From Cyanobacteria bacterium UBA8803 (GTDB taxonomy: Bacteria > Cyanobacteriota > Cyanobacteriia > Cyanobacteriales > Coleofasciculaceae): 10,685 bases of DNA. The notes below the pieces were generated by a model, which saw nothing but the letters and a program-made list of their open reading frames with translations, had not been told where the DNA came from and did no database searches. How positions within the stretch are numbered: the first letter of the stretch is position 1; every line of letters starts with the position of its first letter. Where the stretch lies: assembly GCA_003505715.1 (NCBI GenBank), contig DNXU01000298.1, positions 1-10,685 of the forward strand, in the 5' to 3' direction. Position numbers and translations under genes: made by a program. This document shows positions 1 through 6,381 of the stretch, piece by piece.

Positions 1-1
1 G

Positions 2-71
2 TGATGGGTGATGGGTAATGGGTGATGGGTGATCGGGCATAAATTGCTGGTCAATTACCAATTACCAATTT
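2..71. repeat. Two short heptanucleotide tandem repeat tracts (STRR-like)
   Basis: Bases 2-36 are five consecutive 7-base units based on TGATGGG; the third reads TAATGGG and the fifth TGATCGG. Bases 52-71 are about three units of CAATTAC, the last one partial (CAATTT). Short tandemly repeated heptamers are a known feature of intergenic DNA in filamentous cyanobacteria. The second tract runs into the stop codon of the TetR gene (bases 70-72). The first may continue beyond the left edge of the window. Confidence 0.75.
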
Positions 72-654
72 AAGACCCTATAAAGAGTAGCTCTAGAGCG
101 CGACGGACGTATTTTGTCCATGATTCAGATGTAGGTGGAAAGATTAGGGCATAAAGCATAATCCCGCTCATGATATCGAAAACTAAACCAGCATCTAAGT
201 TTGTCTGAACTTCACTTCTTGCTTTTGCCCGTTCCAGAACAACTGTAAAGGCTTGCCGTCGAGGTTGCATGTACTTTGTCCAGTAGATCTGTGCGAACTG
301 AGAATTGGTTGAGGCACTGCTGATAATCATGGCAACTGTTTGTCGTCCCAAAGGGCTGAGAGTGATATGTGCTGCATTCTCAATTAACGCATCAAGATCG
401 CTCCAGAGATGGCCAGTATCAGGAATAAAAACATCTTGCCGAAGGCTTTCGATCGCATCAGCAACCAATTCCTCTTTGCCACTGTAGCGCCGATAAATTG
501 TTGTCTTGCCCACACCTGCACGAGTCGCGATCGCGTCAATGCTCATGGCATCAAAACCGACTTCTGCCAGAAGTTCCAAGGTGGCTTGCAGAATTGCTTG
601 GTGAGATTGAGCGCTACGGGGTCTTCCCGGTGATTTTTTATTGATCTCGTTCAT
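70..654 (-). CDS. TetR/AcrR-family transcriptional regulator
   Basis: This is a one-component DNA-binding repressor of the TetR family, 194 residues from the chosen start, which is the usual family length. After a basic GRPR segment (residues 10-13) comes a helix-turn-helix domain. The turn and recognition helix, around residues 37-57, read SIDAIATRAGVGKTTIYRRY, a very typical TetR signature followed by the usual KEEL. The rest is the helical ligand-binding and dimerisation domain, which gives no clue to the ligand. The open frame extends to 723, but that would overlap the divergent gene. The ATG at 652-654 puts the start just before the basic arm, so it is preferred; no Shine-Dalgarno is visible. 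The gene is divergent from the Coq4-like gene, with dyad symmetry between them, so control of that neighbour and of itself is likely (inference). Confidence 0.9.
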   Translation of the reverse strand: MNEINKKSPGRPRSAQSHQAILQATLELLAEVGFDAMSIDAIATRAGVGKTTIYRRYSGKEELVADAIESLRQDVFIPDTGHLWSDLDALIENAAHITLSPLGRQTVAMIISSASTNSQFAQIYWTKYMQPRRQAFTVVLERAKARSEVQTNLDAGLVFDIMSGIMLYALIFPPTSESWTKYVRRALELLFIGS

Positions 655-669
655 AAATGCTAGTATAGT
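641..669 (+). promoter_or_regulatory. Candidate promoter for the Coq4-like gene
   Basis: TTGATC (641-646) is followed after 17 bases by TATAGT (664-669), a near-consensus sigma-70-type pair reading toward the Coq4-like gene. The -35 hexamer lies inside the first codons of the divergent TetR gene. A transcript starting about seven bases past the -10 would begin near 676. That leaves almost no leader for a GTG start at 682 and more room for a start at 700 or 727. No experimental support is available. Confidence 0.45.
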
Positions 670-698
670 TTTACGAAACAGGTGCGTATCGAAACTAT
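665..698. promoter_or_regulatory. Candidate TetR operator (dyad symmetry)
   Basis: An outer inverted repeat pairs ATAGTTT (665-671) with AAACTAT (692-698). Nested at its left is a tighter dyad, GTTT-tacg-AAAC (668-679). The hexamer CGAAAC also recurs directly at 674-679 and 690-695. These elements overlap the -10 and the expected transcription start of the divergent gene, where a TetR-family repressor would be expected to bind. The assignment to this regulator is inferred from position and symmetry only. Confidence 0.4.
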
Positions 699-1194
699 TG
701 TGAACAAGTCTCCTCGTCCGCACTACATGGACAGAAATAGCACTCAGACGCTTCGGGAAGGTCTAGAAGAGTACTATGCCCTCAACCCTCACGTCACTCC
801 TCCGCACACTCAACCGCCAGAGTTCGCCAAGATCTTGCTCGCTCACGATGTCGGTCATGTCATTTACGGCTGCGATACAGGCATGTACGACGAAATAAAA
901 ATTCTGCCGCTATTTTGGTGGACGAGCGAGTGTACTTTCCAGCGATTCCGTGAAATGAGAAATACACCAGCTGTGGATGTTATGTACGATGACATGATCG
1001 CAGAAAAGGGTGTGTTTTGGCTGTATGGCGCAGTTTTAAAAGTTCTTCCTCCACTTATTCCAGAACTCATCTCAATTTGGTTCAAAACTCGGAAGCGACA
1101 AAACCGCGTTCCTTTTCTAGAATTTGAACCTTTACTTGATCGGTCTCTGCTAGATATTCGTCAAGAGTTTGATCTGTTGCAGTTGATCAAATGA
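682..1194 (+). CDS. Coq4-family protein with HDxxHx11E metal-binding motif
   Basis: The protein of up to 170 residues belongs to the Coq4 family, which in mitochondria and some bacteria acts in ubiquinone synthesis. The hallmark zinc-binding motif is complete: His-Asp-x-x-His at about residues 55-59 (AHDVGH), then eleven residues to Glu71. The C-terminus (PLLDRSLLDIRQEF) resembles the Coq4 C-terminal helix. It is shorter than eukaryotic Coq4, mainly at the N-terminus. No signal peptide or clear membrane helix is seen; residues 116-133 are moderately hydrophobic. The start is unresolved: GTG at 682, GTG at 700 and ATG at 727 are in frame and none has a good Shine-Dalgarno. The promoter candidate upstream favours one of the later two, but the longest form is reported here. 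Cyanobacteria make plastoquinone rather than ubiquinone, so the substrate is unknown. Control by the divergent TetR protein is likely. Confidence 0.8.
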   Translation: MRIETIVNKSPRPHYMDRNSTQTLREGLEEYYALNPHVTPPHTQPPEFAKILLAHDVGHVIYGCDTGMYDEIKILPLFWWTSECTFQRFREMRNTPAVDVMYDDMIAEKGVFWLYGAVLKVLPPLIPELISIWFKTRKRQNRVPFLEFEPLLDRSLLDIRQEFDLLQLIK

Positions 1195-1238
1195 AGGGTT
1201 ATTGTTCATAAAAGCCAAGTGGAGAAGAATTTCTTGTT

Positions 1239-1266
1239 CCCCCCTTTCTTTGGGGGGTTAGGGGGG
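1239..1266. repeat. C6/G6 hairpin repeat, possible terminator of the Coq4-like gene
   Basis: CCCCCC (1239-1244) and GGGGGG (1252-1257) form a stem around a TTTCTTT loop; TTA and a second GGGGGG (1261-1266) follow. This arrangement is a recurrent intergenic element in cyanobacterial genomes. It sits 44 bases after the Coq4-like stop codon. No T-tract follows on the plus strand, so its activity as an intrinsic terminator is doubtful. Confidence 0.5.
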
Positions 1267-1303
1267 CGTTTCCATAAGTCCTAATTTACTTATATAACCA
1301 GTC

Positions 1304-1309
1304 TATAAT
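1304..1309 (+). promoter_or_regulatory. Candidate -10 element upstream of the MscS/DUF2254 operon
   Basis: A perfect TATAAT lies about 185 bases before the MscS start. The expected -35 position (about 1281-1286, CTAATT) matches poorly. The CCTGAGGTTG motif begins only five bases downstream, in the expected transcription-start region. The long leader this implies contains the second motif copy and the AT dyad. Confidence 0.3.
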
Positions 1310-1380
1310 ATGCCCCTGAGGTTGCCAATCAGACAATAAAAATAAATTGATTTTATTATCATAATAATACGGCTAAAATA

Positions 1381-1393
1381 TCTACCTGAGGTT
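1381..1393 (+). promoter_or_regulatory. 13-base motif upstream of an MscS operon (copy A)
   Basis: TCTACCTGAGGTT occurs here about 100 bases before the first MscS gene. It recurs exactly, in reverse orientation, at 6292-6304 upstream of the minus-strand MscS pair. A shorter copy, CCTGAGGTTG, is at 1314-1323. I saw no other exact copy of the 9-base core CCTGAGGTT in the window. Shared position and orientation relative to channel genes suggest a regulator site, but chance or a dispersed genomic repeat is possible. Confidence 0.35.
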
Positions 1394-1481
1394 ACTTTAT
1401 GCATCCTTCCAGCTTCCAACTGATGGGAGAAGAAAATACTTAGAGTATTAGTCTAGAGTTGGACTGACCCAGATTTGCTCA

Positions 1482-1493
1482 AGGAGAGGAGTA
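1482..1493 (+). promoter_or_regulatory. Strong ribosome-binding site of the MscS gene
   Basis: The purine-rich AAGGAGAGGAG sits just upstream of the ATG at 1494. It is one of the best Shine-Dalgarno sequences in the window and fixes this start. Confidence 0.7.
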
Positions 1494-2513
1494 ATGAATC
1501 CTAAAGAGTCAGTAACAACAGCGTGGGGTAAAGTTCACGCCATGTTCGACAACCTGGTACTCATGCTCCCAAATATTGTCTTAGCGATAATTGTCTTTGC
1601 ACTCTTTTATTGGGCGGCTAGGGGTATCAGGTCACTAGTCAGACGCCTCACCCGCAACCATCGGCAGGCAAGGAATCTGGGGCTAGTACTTGGACGTTTG
1701 TCCCAAGGAATTGTCATTTTAGTTGGTCTATTTGTCGCGTTATCCATCGTCATCCCGTCCTTTCAGGCAGGAGATTTAGTCCAATTACTGGGTATTAGTG
1801 GTGTAGCAATTGGTTTTGCGTTCCGTGACATTCTCCAGAACTTTTTGGCTGGGATTTTGATTCTGTTGACTGAGCCGTTCCAGATTGATGACCAAATTGT
1901 GTTCAAAAACTTCGAGGGAACGGTTGAAAATATTCAGACACGCGCTACGACAATCAGAACCTACGATGGCCGCCGGATAGTGGTTCCGAACGCTGAACTG
2001 TTCACCAATTCGGTGACGGTTAACACCGCCTTCGAGAACCGCCGTCTGGAGTACGATGTTGGCATCGGTTATGGAGACAACATTGAGCGGGCGAAAGAGT
2101 TGATTTTGGAAGCGATCGCCAGTGTGGATATTGTCTTGAGGGAACCATCCCCCGATGCCTTGGTGATGGAACTAGCTGAGAGTACCGTGAATATCCGCGC
2201 CCGTTGGTGGATCGCACCACCGCGACGGGCAGATGCTCTCGACTCGCGAGACAATGTGCTTTTAGCAATCAAGAATAAGCTGACTGCCAATGGTATCGAT
2301 TTGCCCTTCCCGACACAACAGATTCTTTTCCACGACCAAACCGAAGAGACAGATGGCGATCGCTCTCGTCAGCGTGAGGGATGGCCCGCTGGAAATAAAG
2401 AAGTGCCGAAACCACGCAGTATCGGCGGTTCGCTCAGGAAGCTTGCTGAAATGAGGGCACACAAAGATGGGAATGGCAGCGATCGTACTCAAATAACAAA
2501 TGAGAGTCGATGA
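1494..2513 (+). CDS. MscS-family small-conductance mechanosensitive channel
   Basis: This 339-residue inner-membrane channel should open under membrane tension and release osmolytes and ions. Hydrophobic helices lie at about residues 20-43, 65-88 and 96-127. The last is the pore helix TM3, reading LGISGVAIGFAFRDILQNFL. The three glycines aligned with E. coli MscS Gly101, Gly104 and Gly108 are kept, but the Gln112-Gly113 hinge is replaced by Arg111-Asp112. The beta domain follows, with a VVPNAEL motif at about 163-169, then the C-terminal domain ending in PFPTQQILF (271-279), like the PYPQ segment of E. coli MscS. About 60 further residues form a polar, probably disordered tail without an equivalent in the E. 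coli protein. It is the first gene of an operon with DUF2254; the stop overlaps the next start as ATGA. The family is clear; its gating properties are inferred. Confidence 0.93.
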   Translation: MNPKESVTTAWGKVHAMFDNLVLMLPNIVLAIIVFALFYWAARGIRSLVRRLTRNHRQARNLGLVLGRLSQGIVILVGLFVALSIVIPSFQAGDLVQLLGISGVAIGFAFRDILQNFLAGILILLTEPFQIDDQIVFKNFEGTVENIQTRATTIRTYDGRRIVVPNAELFTNSVTVNTAFENRRLEYDVGIGYGDNIERAKELILEAIASVDIVLREPSPDALVMELAESTVNIRARWWIAPPRRADALDSRDNVLLAIKNKLTANGIDLPFPTQQILFHDQTEETDGDRSRQREGWPAGNKEVPKPRSIGGSLRKLAEMRAHKDGNGSDRTQITNESR

Positions 2514-3853
2514 AAAACATCAAGTTAGGCAAAGTTTGGGACTCACTCCACTCTAGCTACTGGTTCGTGCCGACAATCATGGCTGGTATGGCGATCGCTC
2601 TGGCTTTCACGATGCTATCCCTCGATCGAGCAGGCAAGTCTGGGCCAATTGAGAAGTTCGGCTGGATCTATACGGGCAGTCCCGATGGTGCGCGTACAGT
2701 ACTTTCCACCATCGCGGGTTCAATGATTACTGTTGCTGGTACTGCTTTCTCGATTACCGTCGTCGCTCTGACATTGGCATCCTCTCAGTTCGGCCCACGG
2801 CTGATGCGTAACTTCATGCAGGACACTGGTAATCAGGTTGTGCTAGGCACGTTCATCGCCACCTTTATCTATTGCTTGCTTGTACTGAGGACAGTCCGTG
2901 GAGATAACTACCATGTGTTTGTGCCGCAGTTGTCGGTTACAGTCGGTATCCTCCTGGCGATCGCAAGTATCGGTGTGCTAATCTACTTTATCCATCACGC
3001 TTCCACCTCAATTCAGGCATCCCAGGTGATCGGGGAGGTCAGCAAGGATCTTGACAAAGCTATTGATCGCCTCTTCCCCCAAAAAATTGGCTCTGGTGGA
3101 TCGGGGGACAAACGGCGGTGGGTTGAGGAAATCCCAATAGGTTTAGATCGGGAAGCTTCTCTGATTCTGGCTACTAGCAGTGGCTATCTTCAGGCAATTG
3201 ATGAGGATAAATTACTAAAACTGGCCAAGTCGAAAGACTTCGTGGTGCGTCTTAAACATCGCCCAGGCAAGTTTGTCGTACAAGGTAGCGAACTGATGAG
3301 AGTTTGGCCTGGGGAACGAGTTAATGAAAAGCTTACTCAGCAGCTCAATGAGGTATTTATTCTAGGTAAGCAAAGGACTGAGCAACAGGATGTAGAATTC
3401 TGTATCAACCAACTAGTCGAAGTCGCCGTTCGTGCCATTTCCCCTGGTATCAACGATCCGTTTACGGCCATGCAGTGTATTGATCGGCTAAGTGCAGCCC
3501 TCTGCCGCGTAGCCGAAAGAGAGTTCCCCTGCCCCTATCGCTATGATGACGACAACAACCTGCGGGTAATTGCCGATCCGGTGACGTTTGCGAAGCTAAC
3601 AGACGATACCTTTAATCAGATTCGACAGTACAGCAAACCGGATGTAGCAGTAAGAATCAGAATGTTGGAGGCGATCGCAGTTATTGCCACACGCACCTGC
3701 AATAACAAAGACCGGGCGGCACTTCTACATCATGCCAATGCGATCAAGGGCAGTAGCTGGGAAGAAGTAGATCAGGAGTGCGATCGCAAGGATATTGAGG
3801 AGCGATATTTAGTGGCAGTGAAGGAGTTAGATAGTTGTAGATACTTGTTCTGA
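2510..3853 (+). CDS. DUF2254 family integral membrane protein
   Basis: The 447-residue protein belongs to the DUF2254 family of uncharacterised membrane proteins. About four hydrophobic segments lie in the first 165 residues (about 17-38, 63-90, 110-127 and 139-162). They carry the family signature SSQFGPRLMRNFMQD at about 91-105. A large soluble C-terminal region follows, holding the second signature, AISPGINDPFTA, at about 310-320. Length and architecture are normal for the family. The start codon overlaps the stop of the preceding MscS gene (ATGA, 2510-2513), so the two are probably translationally coupled. Co-transcription with a tension-gated channel suggests a role in envelope or ion homeostasis, but no biochemical function is known. 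The gene carries four HIP1 sites and ends 41 bases from the end of a convergent MscS gene. Confidence 0.9.
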   Translation: MKNIKLGKVWDSLHSSYWFVPTIMAGMAIALAFTMLSLDRAGKSGPIEKFGWIYTGSPDGARTVLSTIAGSMITVAGTAFSITVVALTLASSQFGPRLMRNFMQDTGNQVVLGTFIATFIYCLLVLRTVRGDNYHVFVPQLSVTVGILLAIASIGVLIYFIHHASTSIQASQVIGEVSKDLDKAIDRLFPQKIGSGGSGDKRRWVEEIPIGLDREASLILATSSGYLQAIDEDKLLKLAKSKDFVVRLKHRPGKFVVQGSELMRVWPGERVNEKLTQQLNEVFILGKQRTEQQDVEFCINQLVEVAVRAISPGINDPFTAMQCIDRLSAALCRVAEREFPCPYRYDDDNNLRVIADPVTFAKLTDDTFNQIRQYSKPDVAVRIRMLEAIAVIATRTCNNKDRAALLHHANAIKGSSWEEVDQECDRKDIEERYLVAVKELDSCRYLF

Positions 3854-3894
3854 TGCTTATACATTCTTATCTGCCCTCTACCTTGTGCCTTAGC

Positions 3895-5016
3895 TTACAG
3901 AGTAACAGGTGACTCCACATAAATTGTTGGGTCTTGCATTGTGAATTTAATTCCAGATTTCATCAGCTTTTTGGATATTTTCTCATTTGCCAATTCCAAC
4001 AACCGTTTTCTGAGTTGAATCGAGTTCTCACTGGAGCCTAAAATAAAGAATGTGACTCTAGCGCGGGTGACTTGCTTTTCCTCATGGCCGATTAGATCTA
4101 TATTAGTACTACCTGGATCAATACCAAACAATGAATCAGTACTCTCTATAATCACTTGCTGAACCAAAGCTTGCTCCCGATCTTCTAAGAATTGAGGAAA
4201 ATCTAGGTAGAGCAAAACCATTATCTTTTTTCCTCTGGTTATATTCTCAATTTCTAGATTTGCCAGTATGGAGTTAGGGACAATAAATAATGTACTTTTA
4301 GCAACAGTGCGAATTTTGGTAGAGCGCAAACCAATTGATTCGACACGACCGAATAGACCTTCGGGTATTTGTTGGGATTTCTGTAAACGAATATATTCAC
4401 CAGGAACAAAAGGGCGGTCTAAATATAATACTATAGTACCGAGGAGCTGCTCCAATGTCTTTTGAGCTGCAAAGGCGATCGCCAACCCACCAATCCCCAA
4501 GCCTGCCATTAAGCCAATCAAATCGAAGCGACCCCGAGCAAAGGCTAAAACTGCGATAAATCCAATAATGACATTAACCAGAGTCTCCAAAACCAGCAGC
4601 AACTCCTCTACGTCTCGTCCTAACTTGCGGATTAAGTCAATCCCATAGACGCGGATAAATTGCCGGAATAATCTTGAGGCTAACCAGGCGACACTAAGAG
4701 TAACAGCTAAATCTATAAAGAACTTGAGGAAGCTATAGATAGCCTCATAATCTTTAATCGCTTTTAACGATAAAGAAAAAAGTATTAAAGTTCCGGCAAT
4801 AATAAATAACTTTCTAAGCGGCTCGATTAAACTTTCATAAATCTTCGTCACCTGCTGGGGTGAGAATCTCTGAATAATGAATCTTGCCAGTGCGGGAGTA
4901 TATCGACCGACAATCAAAGACAAGAGGATAAAGCCTAATAAAGTTACTATCCTGATTAAAGCTAACTTTATTTCTTCACGTTGGAAAAACTCTAGGATGA
5001 TCTCCGGCCAGTTCAT
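3895..5016 (-). CDS. MscS-type mechanosensitive ion channel family protein (second of tandem pair)
   Basis: This 373-residue membrane channel homologue has hydrophobic helices at about 17-37, 69-86, 97-115, 138-160 and 165-200, so it has more N-terminal helices than E. coli MscS. The pore helix reads LGIGGLAIAFAAQKTLEQLL. Relative to E. coli MscS, Gly108 is Ala181 and the kink Gly113 is Lys186, while Gln112 is kept as Gln185. The beta domain follows (FGRVESIGLRSTKIRT, about 222-237; VPNS, 246-249). The C-terminal domain ends in PTIYVESPVTL, where most MscS proteins have PYPQ-like residues. It is closely similar to the upstream gene at 5092-6189, so a tandem duplication is likely. The gap between them is 75 bases and they are probably co-transcribed. 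Only a weak ribosome-binding site (AGAAAG) is seen. A tension-gated pore is inferred from family membership. Confidence 0.9.
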   Translation of the reverse strand: MNWPEIILEFFQREEIKLALIRIVTLLGFILLSLIVGRYTPALARFIIQRFSPQQVTKIYESLIEPLRKLFIIAGTLILFSLSLKAIKDYEAIYSFLKFFIDLAVTLSVAWLASRLFRQFIRVYGIDLIRKLGRDVEELLLVLETLVNVIIGFIAVLAFARGRFDLIGLMAGLGIGGLAIAFAAQKTLEQLLGTIVLYLDRPFVPGEYIRLQKSQQIPEGLFGRVESIGLRSTKIRTVAKSTLFIVPNSILANLEIENITRGKKIMVLLYLDFPQFLEDREQALVQQVIIESTDSLFGIDPGSTNIDLIGHEEKQVTRARVTFFILGSSENSIQLRKRLLELANEKISKKLMKSGIKFTMQDPTIYVESPVTL

Positions 5017-5091
5017 TATGCTTTCTAGATAGACACGACAATCTGTCCTCAGAATAAAGGGCTGAAACCCCCTCTCCCCATTCCCTATCTT
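5017..5091 (-). other. Spacer between the tandem MscS paralogues
   Basis: The 75-base gap contains a pyrimidine-rich stretch with runs of C around 5070-5085. Read on the coding strand it gives a G-rich segment and then GGGTTTCAGCCC, a snippet often met between cyanobacterial genes. There is no strong terminator with a T-tract, so readthrough from the upstream to the downstream gene is plausible. Confidence 0.35.
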
Positions 5092-6189
5092 CTAAATAGT
5101 AATAGGTGAATCCACATAAATAGTAGGTTCTTCTATATGAAATTTAATTCCATATTCTTCCAACTTTTGAGTAATATTTTGGCTGGCCATATAGAGTAGT
5201 TGCCGCCGCAGATCCATGGAAACTTCGCCGGAACCTAAAATGAAAAATATAATTTGGGCTTGGGTTTTTACTAGCTCATTTTTCCCTACTAAGTCTCGAA
5301 AACTAACTTCTGTACTTTGGGTATCAATACCAAAGATATCCGTACTACTTTCCATAATGACTTGCTTAATAAAAGCTCGATCTTCACTGGAAATTGGCTG
5401 ATAGAAGTTTAAATAAATGAGAGCCATCACTTTCTTTGCCCCTGTGAAGTTCTCGATACTTACCTGGGTCAGAGAACTATTGGGTACAACCACCAAAGTT
5501 CCTTTGCCAGAGGTACGAATTTTGGTTGAACGCAAGCCGATAGATTCCACCCGGCCAAAAGTTCCATCTGGTAAACCAATGTAGTCATCAGCAACGAAAG
5601 GGCGATCAAGATAAATTACAATGCCACCGAGTAACTGTTCTAGGGTTTTTTGCGCCGCAAAAGCAACAGCTAGCCCACCAATCCCCAAGCTAGCAACTAA
5701 ACCTAAAATATTAATCTGATGCGTTTGAGCAAAAACAATAATCGCGATGACAACGATCAGCGAATTAGCGATAAATTTAGACAGAATTAGCAGTTCGCTA
5801 TTAAGCTGACGCCCGCTTTTAATAGCAGCATCTAGGAGGTAAACATCAAAAAACTGTTTGAAAAGTCGATTCCCCAGCCAGCTGCCTGTAATGGCAACAG
5901 TTAAGCCTAAGGGTATTTCTATTAGCCTTAACTCACCGTTGTGAGAAATTAAAAGCAATAACAGGTCAGCGATGAAGAGAGAAATAACAAGCCTTAACAG
6001 GCCATCATAAGGTTTAACAACTTGTTGATATACTTCTGTAACCTGAGGAGAGATAAAAGGAGAGTAATTTAATTGAGGCCATCGCGTAATTGAAAAGCTA
6101 CCCAGCAAGGCAAGTGTGGCTGCTAATCCGAGTAGACCTAGTTGCACTAGTGTTTCAATATTCCAGACTTCTGGAAGAGAATCAAGCAT
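5092..6189 (-). CDS. MscS-type mechanosensitive ion channel family protein (first of tandem pair)
   Basis: This 365-residue paralogue is related to the following minus-strand gene. Hydrophobic segments are at about 13-33, 64-82, 92-107, 133-154 and 160-195. The pore helix reads LGIGGLAVAFAAQKTLEQLL, with Ala176 and Lys181 at the E. coli Gly108 and Gly113 positions. The beta-domain signature FGRVESIGLRSTKIRT (211-226) and VPNS (235-238) are shared with the paralogue, as is the unusual C-terminal end EEPTIYVDSPITI. The N-terminal third and the loops have diverged much more than the pore and beta domain. The ATG at 6187-6189 has no recognisable Shine-Dalgarno. The gene probably heads a two-gene transcript. 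The shared 13-base motif lies about 100 bases upstream at 6292-6304. Conductance, ion preference and threshold cannot be told from sequence. Confidence 0.9.
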   Translation of the reverse strand: MLDSLPEVWNIETLVQLGLLGLAATLALLGSFSITRWPQLNYSPFISPQVTEVYQQVVKPYDGLLRLVISLFIADLLLLLISHNGELRLIEIPLGLTVAITGSWLGNRLFKQFFDVYLLDAAIKSGRQLNSELLILSKFIANSLIVVIAIIVFAQTHQINILGLVASLGIGGLAVAFAAQKTLEQLLGGIVIYLDRPFVADDYIGLPDGTFGRVESIGLRSTKIRTSGKGTLVVVPNSSLTQVSIENFTGAKKVMALIYLNFYQPISSEDRAFIKQVIMESSTDIFGIDTQSTEVSFRDLVGKNELVKTQAQIIFFILGSGEVSMDLRRQLLYMASQNITQKLEEYGIKFHIEEPTIYVDSPITI

Positions 6190-6381
6190 GAGAAGAGGAA
6201 ACTCTAAATACTTCAGCGACAGTGCATGTGCCCTAAGATACTTCTAGACCTTGCGTTTTTAGTCTACTACAAGTTTATTTTGAAAAAATACAACCTCAGG
6301 TAGAAACTGCCTGTGCAGCAATCAGCCCACGTCACGAATAATAGTTTTAGTGTAAGCTCTCACCCTCAGATTAAAATTCTT
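6190..6381. other. Intergenic region upstream of the minus-strand MscS pair
   Basis: These 192 bases must hold the promoter of the MscS pair and the 3' end of the DUF389 transcript. The notable content is the exact reverse-oriented copy of the 13-base motif at 6292-6304. No clean consensus promoter or intrinsic terminator is visible, and no small gene is supported. Confidence 0.4.
6292..6304 (-). promoter_or_regulatory. 13-base motif upstream of the MscS pair (copy B)
   Basis: On the minus strand this reads TCTACCTGAGGTT, identical to 1381-1393. It also shares the tenth base, G, after CCTGAGGTT with the shorter copy at 1314-1323. It lies 102 bases before the start of the first paralogue, much like the 100-base distance of copy A from its MscS gene. 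The function is unknown; a common regulator of the two MscS units is the obvious hypothesis. Confidence 0.35.

Larger units (their letters stand above)
1195..1493. other. Intergenic region with hairpin, motif repeats and AT-rich dyad
   Basis: These 299 bases hold no convincing gene. Contents in order are: a C6/G6 hairpin (1239-1257) followed by a second G6 run (1261-1266); a TATAAT hexamer (1304-1309) with only a weak -35 region; a first CCTGAGGTTG (1314-1323); a perfect AT dyad TTATTAT-c-ATAATAA (1353-1367); a second, longer copy of the motif (1381-1393); a 14-codon frame (1399-1443); and the ribosome-binding site of the MscS gene. It most likely contains the terminator of the Coq4-like gene and the promoter of the MscS/DUF2254 operon. 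Confidence 0.6.

Noticed and set aside
2..71. Tandem short repeats as a possible CRISPR array
   Set aside because: Units are seven bases long with no spacers, and no cas genes are nearby; they are heptanucleotide tandem repeats.
655..723. Longer N-terminus for the TetR protein starting at 723
   Set aside because: It would overlap the divergent Coq4-like gene and its promoter, and TetR proteins normally begin shortly before the basic arm and helix-turn-helix, as the ATG at 652-654 gives.
1239..1266. G/C runs as an insertion-sequence end or G-quadruplex
   Set aside because: There is no transposase or matching inverted end nearby, and only two G runs occur, so a four-tract quadruplex cannot form; a dispersed hairpin repeat is simpler.
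3854..3894. Bidirectional terminator between the convergent operons
   Set aside because: I looked for an inverted repeat with T-tracts in these 41 bases and saw none.
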